A stretch of DNA of 39,047 nt. Origin: Acidobacteriota bacterium (GTDB taxonomy: Bacteria; Acidobacteriota; Terriglobia; Bryobacterales; Bryobacteraceae). Below are positions 14,443 to 21,417 of the stretch, piece after piece (position 1 is the first letter of the stretch; every line of letters starts with the position of its first letter). The stretch covers positions 1 to 39,047 of the forward strand of contig JANXSF010000125.1 in NCBI GenBank assembly GCA_025352795.1, in the 5' to 3' direction. Under the pieces are notes generated by a model. The model made no database searches, was not told the DNA's origin, and worked only from the letters and a program-made list of their open reading frames with translations. The position numbers were made by a program, and so were the translations under genes.

Positions 14443-16161
14443 TTAGGCCAGTTCGAGCTCGATCTTTTTCTTTTCCAAATCAATTCCTGTGATTCTAAAA
14501 TTACGGATTTGACCGGAACGTAATGCATTGGGGTCGCCCTTCACTTCCGGCGCTCCCTTGCCTTCCTTCCAACGCGATTTCAGCATAGCAGAAAGTGATG
14601 TAATGTCCACCGGACCAGCTTCCACTTTCTTTTCCTCAACAGGCACGGCAGGAGTGAGTTTGCAATCGCCCATCACCCCATCACCCAGTTCGATCTTGGC
14701 CCGTGTTGGCGAAGCATCCACCACCCGGCCGGTTACTTTATCACCAGCTTTGTGCTCAGCAATATATTCATCGGCGCGGGTTGGTTCCAACTGTTTCAGA
14801 CCCAAGCGAATTTTCCGTTCGGCATTGTCCAGTTTCAAGACTTTCGCCTTCACCACTTGGCCCACGCTCAACACATCTTTAGGATGATCCAGACGTTTCT
14901 CATTGCTGATGTCGCCAATGTGAATCATGCCTTCAATGCCTTCGCCCAAATCAGCAAACGCACCAAACTTCTGCATGCTGGTAATGGTGGCGTCAACAAT
15001 GGTGCCTTCTGGATACTTGGCCGGGACGTCAGCCCACGGGTCGCCCAACGCCTGCTTCAAGCCCAGGGAAATGCGCTTGTCTTCTTCCTTGATTCCCAGA
15101 ACAACCACTTCCACCATCTCGCCAACTTTCAACAAGTCGGAAGCAGCGCGAACCTTCTTGGTCCACGACATTTCTGAAATGTGGATCAGCCCGTCCACAC
15201 CTGGTTCCAGTTCCACAAAGGCACCAAAATCAGCCAAGCGAACTACTTTGCCGGTGATGCGAGCGCCCACTGTCAGGCGGCCTAGCGTAGTGGTCCACGG
15301 GTCGGGAATCAACTGCTTCAGCCCCAGCGAAATTTTCCGCGTGTTGGGGTTGATCTTCAGAATCTTAACTTGAACCTTGTCGCCAATGTTCACCACTTCC
15401 ACCGGCTTGCCAATACGCTGCCAGCTCATGTCGGTGATGTGCAACAAACCATCGACACCGCCCAGATCCAAAAAGGCTCCGAACTCGGTCATGCTGCGAA
15501 CAGTGGCTTCCACAACATCGCCTTCCTTCATCCGTTCAAAGGCGGCCTTCTTGGCTTCAGCGGCTTCTTCTTCCAGAATGGCGCGACGGTCCACTACAAC
15601 ATCTTCTTTTTCGGTATCCAGCTTGGTGATGCGACAGGTGATTTCCTGTCCCAGCATCTTCACAAACTCAGCTTGATCGCGTACCCCGCTACGGCTGGCC
15701 GGCAGAAACGCACGACTGCCGATATCCACGGTGAGCCCACCTTTTACGATGCCCGTAATTTTGCCAACGATGTTGCGCTTTTCGGCGAAAGCAGCTTCAA
15801 GGGCACTCCAATCTTTGGCGCGGATAATCTTCAAAGTTGTCAGCGCGAAATAGCCCAGCTCATTGATGCCGCCAGCGCTCACTTCGATGACATCGCCGAT
15901 CTTGGCCACATCGCCTCCAGCTTCCTGGTACAGGTTGAGCGGCAGCGCACCTTCAGTTTTCCGGCCAATGTCCAGAATGATGTTGTCGTCTTTGATAGAC
16001 ACCACCGTTCCTTTAATCGCTTCGGATTTAGCTTCAGGTACAGCCGGGGCTTGCGCCTTCTGCTGGTGTTCGAACTCCGACAAAATGGCGGCGAACGAGG
16101 GCTCTTCAGCGGAGCCTGTTGCTTCCACGGGAGTCATATCGGGAGAGTTTCCTTGAATCAT
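14443..16161 (-). CDS. rpsA: 30S ribosomal protein S1
   Basis: RNA-binding protein that brings mRNA to the small subunit. 572 residues with six S1 (OB-fold) repeats, beginning near residues 49, 131, 213, 298, 386 and 472. The middle repeats carry the clear signature (EFGAFLDLGGVDGLLHITDMSW; DFGAFVELEPGVDGLIHISEMSW; KFGAFADLGEGIEGMIHIGDIS), written here in segments. An acidic alanine-rich N-terminal leader of about 45 residues precedes repeat 1. Two starts are possible: ATG 16161 without a Shine-Dalgarno sequence, or ATG 16137 with AAGGAA upstream. The 218-base gap upstream holds a weak TTGATC-17-TATGCG promoter candidate. Confidence 0.95.
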   Translation of the reverse strand: MIQGNSPDMTPVEATGSAEEPSFAAILSEFEHQQKAQAPAVPEAKSEAIKGTVVSIKDDNIILDIGRKTEGALPLNLYQEAGGDVAKIGDVIEVSAGGINELGYFALTTLKIIRAKDWSALEAAFAEKRNIVGKITGIVKGGLTVDIGSRAFLPASRSGVRDQAEFVKMLGQEITCRITKLDTEKEDVVVDRRAILEEEAAEAKKAAFERMKEGDVVEATVRSMTEFGAFLDLGGVDGLLHITDMSWQRIGKPVEVVNIGDKVQVKILKINPNTRKISLGLKQLIPDPWTTTLGRLTVGARITGKVVRLADFGAFVELEPGVDGLIHISEMSWTKKVRAASDLLKVGEMVEVVVLGIKEEDKRISLGLKQALGDPWADVPAKYPEGTIVDATITSMQKFGAFADLGEGIEGMIHIGDISNEKRLDHPKDVLSVGQVVKAKVLKLDNAERKIRLGLKQLEPTRADEYIAEHKAGDKVTGRVVDASPTRAKIELGDGVMGDCKLTPAVPVEEKKVEAGPVDITSLSAMLKSRWKEGKGAPEVKGDPNALRSGQIRNFRITGIDLEKKKIELELA

Positions 16162-16347
16162 GGGGACTAATACACTTTTGGAGGTTAAGGCTTTATTCTC
16201 GCATACTCGCGTCGTGGGTTGGGATCAACGAGTGAATTAACGGTGGCTGCGGAGTCTTGGACTGATAACGTGAATGACTTCTCTTGGTCGCACATTTTCT
16301 GCCGCCAGCTTCATGTCGCCGAATATGGGTACTCTAGGTCATTCCCC

Positions 16348-16382
16348 GACTGGCTATGTCGACTGGCTATGTCGACTGGCTA
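16348..16382. repeat. 13-base tandem repeat, 2.7 copies
   Basis: GACTGGCTATGTC occurs at 16348-16360 and 16361-16373, then GACTGGCTA at 16374-16382. The last unit contains the stop codon of the DUF433 gene on the minus strand, so replication slippage here would change the sequence just after that gene without altering it. Confidence 0.85.
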
Positions 16383-16616
16383 AGAGGATACGCACTCAAC
16401 CAGTTGCTCCTTGGCTAGTTCAAGAAAATGCATCACCTGATCGCGCGTCACCGAAGGATAATCCTTGAAAAATTCGTCTATCGTGGAGTTGCCCTCAATG
16501 TAATCCAGCAGATGTTGAACCGGCACGCGGGTCCCTTTGAAACAAGGAGTTCCGCTCATCCGGTCTGGATCCACCCAGATCACCTCGCTAACAATCGCCT
16601 TTTGTTCCAAAGTCAT
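16380..16616 (-). CDS. DUF433 protein, VapB45-type antitoxin without visible partner
   Basis: 78 residues of the DUF433 family (PF04255), a winged-helix antitoxin usually next to a PIN-fold or DUF5615 toxin. The family core is seen in IWVDPDRMSGTPCFKGTRVP and VQHLLDYIEGNSTIDEFFKDYP. No toxin follows: the next 180 bases on the minus strand hold only a tandem repeat and a 25-codon open frame that resembles nothing. The gene starts 66 bases from the divergent histidine kinase gene. It is one of several intact antitoxins in the window without a toxin. Confidence 0.82.
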   Translation of the reverse strand: MTLEQKAIVSEVIWVDPDRMSGTPCFKGTRVPVQHLLDYIEGNSTIDEFFKDYPSVTRDQVMHFLELAKEQLVECVSS

Positions 16617-16682
16617 ACTTCCAAACTACGTCAAATCGGTTCGCCGTCCAAACCTTCACCCCGGCCATCGCCTCGCGCTAAC

Positions 16683-17951
16683 ATGGCAGATGTGGAACAA
16701 CCTAGTAAGTCCGTGCAGCCGCCCAGTGTTTGGATGGTCCGGCGGGATGAACTTGTTTGGCTTGCTCTGTTTGGACTGATGGCTTGGGCCACCCCTTCTG
16801 ATAATATTCCGGCGCTGGTGTTCATTGCCCTGTTCGCTGCCTTTCAATTGATCGAAGCTCGTATTCCCTGGTTTACCGCCATGCCCGGAGTGATTACCAG
16901 TATTGTGGTGAAGATTCTGTTGGGCTATTTTCTGATTGGTTATACCGACGGAATCAATAGCAATTACTATCCCATCATGTTGGTGCCGGTGATCGCCGCT
17001 GCTACTCGGCTGGGTTGGGTAGGTACTTCCGCTGTCACTCTGGCCGCATGTGTAACCTATTTATCTTTCCTCTTTTTTATTGATTTCTCATTCCACGCCG
17101 TGGCTTGGAATGAACTCGCCTTGCGGTTCTGCTTCCTTCCGGTGGCTGGATACTTAACCTACATTCTTGCTGAGACGAATCGGGAAGGTGCCCGCAACTC
17201 CCGCCTGGTTGCAGGGCAGTTGGAAGTAGCGAATCGTAGTCTGCAGGAAGCCGAAGCAGCCGTCCGACGTTCCGATAGATTGGCTGCCCTTGGGCAACTG
17301 ACCGCTGGCTTGGCCCATGAACTTCGGAACCCTTTGGGAACTATTCGCGCGTCATCGGAAATGTTGCGGAAATCACTTACTGGTTCGGAAAGCGAAGTGA
17401 CTGCGGAGATGGCTGGCTTCATTCAAACCGAAGTGGACCGCGCCAATTCGCTGATCACCCGCTTCCTGGAATTTGCTCGCCCGTTGCCTTTGCGACGCAT
17501 ACCGGTTTCCCTGGCGGATACGTTGGACCGCGCTATTTCGCAATACGAACATACGGCTCCCCGGCCCGATGTGGCTATATATAAGAACTATTCGCCGGAA
17601 ATTCCTCTTCTTGAAATGGATGGCGAATGGATGGAACGCGTGGTTTACAACCTGGTGATGAATGCGGCGCAAGCGTCAGCGGAGGGAAGTGCCGTGACGG
17701 TGAAGACACGTTTGCTGGAAGACAATCGCCAAGCGGAGATTTCTGTGATAGATCGCGGTTCGGGAATTGATCCACAGAATCGCGAAAACATTTTCAATCC
17801 GTTCTTCACAACCAAGGCCGATGGGGTGGGACTTGGCTTGGCAATCGTATCGAAGGTGATTGATGAGCATGGCGGCAAAATCTTGGTGGAGAGTGAACCG
17901 GGCAAGGGAAGTATTTTCCGCATCGTACTGCCTGTTAAAGCTCCCGCTTAA
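16683..17951 (+). CDS. Membrane sensor histidine kinase (NtrB/AtoS-like)
   Basis: A 422-residue kinase that phosphorylates the adjacent NtrC-type regulator. Four to five membrane helices occupy residues 24-162, without an evident extracellular sensor domain. A short linker helix leads to HisKA with phospho-acceptor His212 (GLAHELRNPLGT), and to an HATPase domain with N box (NLVMNAAQAS), G1 (DRGSGI) and G2 (GVGLGLAIV). The frame is open upstream to 16428, but that part overlaps the divergent DUF433 gene and is unlike kinases; the ATG at 16683 is chosen. It precedes the regulator gene by 15 bases, clearly one operon. The signal sensed is unknown. Confidence 0.9.
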   Translation: MADVEQPSKSVQPPSVWMVRRDELVWLALFGLMAWATPSDNIPALVFIALFAAFQLIEARIPWFTAMPGVITSIVVKILLGYFLIGYTDGINSNYYPIMLVPVIAAATRLGWVGTSAVTLAACVTYLSFLFFIDFSFHAVAWNELALRFCFLPVAGYLTYILAETNREGARNSRLVAGQLEVANRSLQEAEAAVRRSDRLAALGQLTAGLAHELRNPLGTIRASSEMLRKSLTGSESEVTAEMAGFIQTEVDRANSLITRFLEFARPLPLRRIPVSLADTLDRAISQYEHTAPRPDVAIYKNYSPEIPLLEMDGEWMERVVYNLVMNAAQASAEGSAVTVKTRLLEDNRQAEISVIDRGSGIDPQNRENIFNPFFTTKADGVGLGLAIVSKVIDEHGGKILVESEPGKGSIFRIVLPVKAPA

Positions 17952-17966
17952 AAAGATGAGAGATCG

Positions 17967-19334
17967 ATGAAACAACGAATTCTAATAGTTGAAGACGAAG
18001 AAAAACTACGACGTGTGATGGAGCTGCAACTGCGCTCTTCCGGCTTTGAAGTGGAACAGGCAGGTTCTGCGGAGCAGGGATTGAAACTCATTGACCATGC
18101 GGACCTGATCCTCACCGATCTGCGTCTGCCGGGCATGGATGGCATTGAATTCTTACGCCAAGTGCGCCAGCAATACGCGCACATTCCTGTTGTGTTGATG
18201 ACCGCGTTCGGTACCGTGGAAAACGCTGTTGAGGCCATGAAGATTGGTGCTAACGATTTTTTGTTGAAGCCATTTTCGCTGGATCATTTGATTGCGGTGG
18301 TGAACAAATCTCTGGAACTGCGCAACCTGCGTGCAGAAAATCGTAAGCTGCGGGAAGAGCTGGGCCAACGCTTTCAACTGGACAACATCATTGGTAGCAG
18401 CCAGCCCATGCAGGAGATATTTTCCACGGTGATGCGTGTTGCCCCCACGCGAGCGACGGTTCTGTTGGCGGGGGAAAGTGGGGTCGGCAAAGATCGCATT
18501 GCCAGGGCGATTCATCAGCAGTCGCCGCGGAAAGACAAGCCGTTCGTGAAAATCAATTGCACTTCCATTCCAGAAAATCTGATGGAGAGTGAGCTGTTCG
18601 GTTATGAAAAGGGCGCATTCACTGGAGCCAATCAAACCAAGCCCGGCAAGTTTGAACAGGCCGACACGGGCACGGTGTTTCTGGATGAAATCGGCGATGT
18701 TCCACCGGCCATTCAAGTGAAGCTGCTGCGCATTTTGCAGGAGCGTGAATTCGAACGGCTTGGTTCTAACAAGATCATGAAGATTGACGTCCGGGTGATT
18801 GCAGCAACCAACGTGGACCTACGTGCGGCCTTAGAACAAGGCACCTTTCGTGAAGATTTGTACTACCGGTTGAACGTGGTGCCCATTAACATTCCGCCGC
18901 TACGGGATCGCAAAGAGGATATACCGGTGCTCGCGGAATTCTTCGTTACGAAGTTAGGCAAGGAACTGGAAAGTCCGGTGAAAACCATTTCACGCACCGC
19001 CGTAGCAAAGCTCATGGATTACAACTGGCCGGGCAATGTTCGGGAACTGGAAAACGTTCTCGAACGGAGCATTGTGATGGCTGAAGGCGCGGAGCTGACA
19101 GCTGCGGAGATTCGCCTGGATATGGCCCCAGCATCGCGCCACCATGCGGAATTGTCGAACAGCTTTTTGCCAGAGGGCATGACGCTAGATCAGTATGAAC
19201 AGCAACTGATTAAGGAAGCGTTGAAGCGGGCGAATGGGAACAAGAGCCAAGCGGCAAGGCTGTTGGGGCTGACGCGCAATGCGTTTCGGTATAGGTTGGA
19301 TCAGATGGGTATGGATTCAAGTGATACGGAGTAG
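17967..19334 (+). CDS. Sigma-54-dependent response regulator, NtrC family
   Basis: A 455-residue activator with the full NtrC plan. Receiver: Asp10, phospho-acceptor Asp51 (LTDLRLPGMDG) and Lys101. AAA+ domain: Walker A GESGVGKD (169-176), GAFTGA sigma-54 contact loop (216-221), Walker B VFLDEIGD (237-244), an R-finger region and ERLGSNK. C-terminal Fis-type helix-turn-helix (KRANGNKSQAARLLGLTRNAFRYRL). All functional motifs are intact. It acts with RpoN at -24/-12 promoters, none of which I could pick out near it. A 26-base piece of its 3' end (19210-19235) is repeated downstream of the HicB gene. Confidence 0.94.
   Translation: MKQRILIVEDEEKLRRVMELQLRSSGFEVEQAGSAEQGLKLIDHADLILTDLRLPGMDGIEFLRQVRQQYAHIPVVLMTAFGTVENAVEAMKIGANDFLLKPFSLDHLIAVVNKSLELRNLRAENRKLREELGQRFQLDNIIGSSQPMQEIFSTVMRVAPTRATVLLAGESGVGKDRIARAIHQQSPRKDKPFVKINCTSIPENLMESELFGYEKGAFTGANQTKPGKFEQADTGTVFLDEIGDVPPAIQVKLLRILQEREFERLGSNKIMKIDVRVIAATNVDLRAALEQGTFREDLYYRLNVVPINIPPLRDRKEDIPVLAEFFVTKLGKELESPVKTISRTAVAKLMDYNWPGNVRELENVLERSIVMAEGAELTAAEIRLDMAPASRHHAELSNSFLPEGMTLDQYEQQLIKEALKRANGNKSQAARLLGLTRNAFRYRLDQMGMDSSDTE
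19210..19235 (+). repeat. 26-base direct repeat, copy inside the ntrC-type gene
   Basis: The 26 bases beginning TTAAGGAAGCGTTGAAGCGG are found again, without a mismatch, at 19587-19612. Here they encode part of the Fis-type DNA-binding domain. The two copies enclose the HicB gene. Confidence 0.9.
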
Positions 19335-19356
19335 GGCGGCTGGCGCGGGAGCGTGC

Positions 19357-19572
19357 TCATGCCGCGATGGTCACTCGTTGAATGCCGATGAACTCCAAGT
19401 TATTCGGCTCTTGACCTTCCACCTCATGGTAAAGCTGAATGGCTTCCCGAATCTCCACCATGATTTCATCCAGTGATGGTGAATCAGTGTGGCATCCTGG
19501 CAATTGGGGCACAGAGGCTACGTACATCCCCTCTTCATCCCTTTCAATCACGACATCAAACTGGCGTGCCAT
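19357..19572 (-). CDS. hicB: HicB-family antitoxin without HicA
   Basis: 71 residues with the HicB partial RNase-H fold: FDVVIERDEEGMYVASVPQL, PGCHTDSPSLDEIMVEIREA, then IQLYHEVEG. Members neutralise the mRNA-cleaving toxin HicA. No HicA-like sequence lies on either side: only 22 bases separate it from the NtrC-type gene, and upstream is the HigB region. The C-terminal DNA-binding domain found in longer HicB proteins is absent. The gene lies between two copies of a 26-base repeat derived from the neighbouring regulator gene, which suggests that it came in as a separate cassette. Confidence 0.82.
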   Translation of the reverse strand: MARQFDVVIERDEEGMYVASVPQLPGCHTDSPSLDEIMVEIREAIQLYHEVEGQEPNNLEFIGIQRVTIAA

Positions 19573-19586
19573 ATTTCGAGTTTACT

Positions 19587-19612
19587 TTAAGGAAGCGTTG
19601 AAGCGGGCGAAT
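19587..19612 (+). repeat. 26-base direct repeat, displaced copy of the ntrC 3' region
   Basis: Exact match to 19210-19235, but here noncoding, 15 bases upstream of the hicB start. After the match the two sites diverge, although AGAGCC recurs shortly after both, as if a few bases were lost. Fits a duplication made when the HicB segment inserted, or a recombination scar. Confidence 0.85.
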
Positions 19613-19621
19613 AGAGCCGAT

Positions 19622-19650
19622 TTGACAGCGCGTACCAAAAAAGATACATT
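19622..19650 (+). promoter_or_regulatory. Sigma-70-like promoter of the higBA locus
   Basis: TTGACA (19622-19627), 17 bases, TACATT (19645-19650). The higB start codon is only 6 bases after the -10 box, so the transcript would have almost no leader. The promoter appears intact although the toxin gene is not. Confidence 0.5.
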
Positions 19651-19655
19651 GATTT

Positions 19656-20006
19656 ATGGACCAAGATTCCAAGCGTCTTCCTGCGCGTTTCTACCGTTCC
19701 GAAAGCGGCAGGGAACCTGTAAGGGAGTGACTGAAAAGCCTTGATCTGGCCGACCGAAAGGTGATCGGTGAGGATATCAAGGACGTTGAGTTTTCGTGGC
19801 CTATTGGCATGCCACTTGTGGATTTCCTTGGCCGTAGTCTTTGGGAAGTAAGAAGCAGGTTGCCGCATGGCCGGATAGCTCGTGTCCTGTTTTGCGTTGT
19901 GGCAGGGCATTTGGTCTTGCTACATGGGTTCATTAAGAAAACTCAGAAGACGCCGAAGTCGGATATTGATTTGGCGTTGAGACGAATAAAAGGAGACCAC
20001 TCATGA
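19656..20006 (+). pseudogene. higB: HigB/RelE-type (Gp49-like) toxin with an in-frame stop at codon 25
   Basis: Read from the ATG at 19656, the frame encodes a complete 116-residue Gp49-like toxin (PF05973): RLPARFYRSESGREPVRE, a TGA at 19728-19730, LKSLDLADRKVIGEDIKDVE, then FSWPIGMPL, SLWEVRSRLPHGRIARVLFC and FIKKTQKTPKSDIDLALRRI. Family members read REWLK at this point, so TGG (Trp25) has become TGA. Nothing else is damaged and the stop overlaps the higA start by ATGA. The toxin, a ribosome-dependent mRNA interferase by family, should be inactive unless the stop is read through or translation restarts at 19761, which would lack the first strands. Confidence 0.82.
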
Positions 20007-20284
20007 AAAAGAAAAACATTGGATCGTCGGTAGATAGTTGGCTCCGTGAAGAAGGTATCTACGAAGAGACCACGGCGAATGCAATCAAGCGAGTATTGGC
20101 CCGCCAGTTGGAAGCAGCGATGAAAGAGCAAAACGTAACCAAGGCTGAAATGGCCAAGCGCATGCATACCAGCCGGGCATCCCTTGATCGTTTACTTGAT
20201 CCGCAGAATGACGCAGTCACGCTGGTCACGTTGCGGAAAGCGGCCACGGCTGTGGGCCGCGAGATACGGCTCGACCTTGTTTGA
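20003..20284 (+). CDS. higA: HigA-type helix-turn-helix antitoxin
   Basis: 93 residues; an XRE/Fis-like DNA-binding protein (NVTKAEMAKRMHTSRASLDR, LLDPQNDAVTLVTLRKAATA) ending in VGREIRLDLV. It overlaps the broken higB by 4 bases in the toxin-first order typical of higBA. It should still bind DNA and repress the shared promoter. A diverged paralogue, about half identical, lies 375 bases downstream at 20659, so the locus arose by duplication of a higBA module. Confidence 0.85.
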   Translation: MKKKNIGSSVDSWLREEGIYEETTANAIKRVLARQLEAAMKEQNVTKAEMAKRMHTSRASLDRLLDPQNDAVTLVTLRKAATAVGREIRLDLV

Positions 20285-20356
20285 CTATCCATTTGAAACC
20301 GAGATAAGTGACCGTATGTTCTTGTAATCTGGAAAGAGAAGCATTCGGAAACGCCC

Positions 20357-20578
20357 ATGACGCTAACTATTGAAGTAACCGGTGAACTGGAAGTCGCCCT
20401 GAAAGCGCAAGCACTCCAGCAGAGTGTTAGTGCCGACGGGATGGCGCGTCGCATATTGGCGGAAGCGTTAACGCCTGTCGTGAAGCGTGAGATTGGCTTC
20501 ACTTCAGAATTGCCAATTTTGCATCTTGGAACCATAGGCTCTCTACATAGGGAAGATATTTACGACGATGTCCGTTGA
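20357..20578 (+). CDS. Ribbon-helix-helix-like antitoxin without toxin
   Basis: 73 residues. The first half (LTIEVTGELEVALKAQALQQ, SVSADGMARRILAEAL) looks like a ribbon-helix-helix DNA-binding domain of VapB/CopG type. The end (LPILHLGTIGSLHREDIYDD) matches a toxin-binding tail I have seen in such antitoxins but cannot name with confidence. A PIN-type toxin would be expected next. Instead, the following 80 bases hold the tail of another HigB toxin. The gene therefore appears to have replaced most of that toxin gene. Confidence 0.6.
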   Translation: MTLTIEVTGELEVALKAQALQQSVSADGMARRILAEALTPVVKREIGFTSELPILHLGTIGSLHREDIYDDVR

Positions 20579-20586
20579 ACCTGGCA

Positions 20587-20655
20587 TTCTCTACACAAAA
20601 AACGCCTTTGCGGGACATTCAACTGGCTTTGAGACGGATGAAAGAAGTGGAGTAA
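20587..20655 (+). pseudogene. C-terminal remnant of a second HigB toxin
   Basis: This frame ends in QKTPLRDIQLALRRMKEVE and a TAA at 20653-20655. It aligns with TQKTPKSDIDLALRRIK of the HigB at 19656, with most positions identical. Only about 22 of the usual 110 residues remain, and there is no start codon. It lies 3 bases before the second higA, in the place expected for the toxin. The rest was lost when the preceding antitoxin gene came in or by deletion. Confidence 0.75.
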
Positions 20656-20658
20656 TCA

Positions 20659-20946
20659 ATGGCTAACAAGAAAGGAAAATTAGGGTCGTCCTTTGATGCT
20701 TTCCTGGCGGAGGAAGGTATTTTGGAGATCTGCGAAGAACAAGCTCTGAAGCAAATTCTGGCTGACCAGATCATGGCTGCGATGGAAAAAGACCGCCTTA
20801 CAAAGTCCGCGATGGCTGCTCGTATGCAGACCAGCAGGCGAGCACTTGACCGCTTGCTTGATCCCAAAAATACAGGCGTAACATTGCACACCCTACGACG
20901 CGCCGCCGTCGCCGTGGGGCGGCAACTCCGTTTGGAGCTGATTTGA
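20659..20946 (+). CDS. Second HigA-type antitoxin (toxin lost)
   Basis: 95 residues, a paralogue of the antitoxin at 20003. Shared features are GSS-D-FL-EEGI at the start, the helix-turn-helix TKSAMAARMQTSRRALDR, LLDPKNTGVTLHTLRRAA and the AVGRQLRLELI ending. The reading frame is intact, while its toxin is reduced to the 22-residue tail just upstream. It may survive because it still represses a promoter or protects against related incoming toxins. Confidence 0.82.
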   Translation: MANKKGKLGSSFDAFLAEEGILEICEEQALKQILADQIMAAMEKDRLTKSAMAARMQTSRRALDRLLDPKNTGVTLHTLRRAAVAVGRQLRLELI

Positions 20947-20992
20947 ATGTAAGCCTTCCGAAGCGGTTGAAAACCATAAAGGAAACTGAGCT

Positions 20993-21238
20993 ATGGCGAT
21001 GATTGAACTTTCTGATGACCATGCAGCGGTACTAGCGGCAAAAGCAGCGGCGCAGGGGCTTACTCTTCAAAACTGGCTCGGCAAACTGGCTGAGCCGGAA
21101 ACACCGAACGATCAAAGCGAGTCGCGCAAAGGTCGCTATCGTCTGGACGACTTGATGGCGCAGTGTGATCTCAATGTGCCGTTGACGCCAGAAGATCGCG
21201 CATGGCTGGATACGCCCGCCGTTGGCCGCGAGGCGTAG
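20993..21238 (+). CDS. Hybrid antitoxin: RHH-like N-terminus with a MazE/PemI-type C-terminus
   Basis: 81 residues. The N-terminal half (IELSDDHAAVLAAKAAAQGL, TLQNWLGKLAE) resembles a ribbon-helix-helix or helical DNA-binding module, not the AbrB hairpin of classical MazE. The C-terminal half (RYRLDDLMAQCDLNVPLTPE, DRAWLDTPAVGREA) matches the toxin-binding tail of MazE/PemI antitoxins. Such tails are unfolded until they wrap round MazF. A stub that may be the start of MazF follows 4 bases later. The gene is intact and its partner is not. Confidence 0.7.
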   Translation: MAMIELSDDHAAVLAAKAAAQGLTLQNWLGKLAEPETPNDQSESRKGRYRLDDLMAQCDLNVPLTPEDRAWLDTPAVGREA

Positions 21239-21241
21239 CGG

Positions 21242-21307
21242 GTGGATCGAGGCGAAATTGTCGTAGATCCTGATGGGAACCCGATCCTTGTTGATCAGCA
21301 CGTCTGA
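21242..21307 (+). pseudogene. MazF-type toxin stub
   Basis: GTG at 21242 opens a 21-codon frame reading VDRGEIVVDPDGNPILVD. MazF proteins begin with [VM]-x-R-G-[ED]-I followed by a DP about nine residues on, so the first eight residues and possibly the DP fit. All later MazF sequence, including the catalytic Arg and Thr region, is missing. Position and spacing behind a MazE-type antitoxin support the reading; the stub is short enough for doubt. Confidence 0.5.
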
Positions 21308-21376
21308 ACATGTGCCCACGATTACTTACATAGCCCATTATTGCGAAACCCTTGCTATCGCTTGTGCAATGCTGGT

Positions 21377-21405
21377 AAAGAGAGCGACCTGACGCCGCTC
21401 TCTTT
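21377..21405. terminator. Bidirectional terminator after the toxin-antitoxin cluster
   Basis: Perfect 10-base stem AAAGAGAGCG (21377-21386) with CGCTCTCTTT (21396-21405), 9-base loop, A-rich before and T-rich after. It separates the cluster from the convergent secreted-protein gene. Confidence 0.85.
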
Positions 21406-21417
21406 CTATTATCCGAT

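Noticed and set aside
15370-16170. Long plus-strand frame (266 codons) opposite rpsA
   Set aside because: It is the antisense shadow of the S1 repeats; it is rich in His and Phe and resembles no protein.
16237-16314. 25-codon minus-strand frame (begins MKLAAENVRPREV) downstream of the DUF433 gene, as a possible toxin remnant
   Set aside because: No convincing match to DUF5615 or PIN toxins and no usable ribosome binding site; too short.
16428-16682. N-terminal extension of the histidine kinase by 85 codons
   Set aside because: It overlaps the divergent DUF433 gene and does not resemble a kinase; the ATG at 16683 leads directly into the membrane part.
19761-20006. Open frame from 19761 as a complete native HigB
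   Set aside because: The 35 codons upstream, interrupted only by one TGA, match the family N-terminus, so the shorter frame is a remnant and not the original gene.
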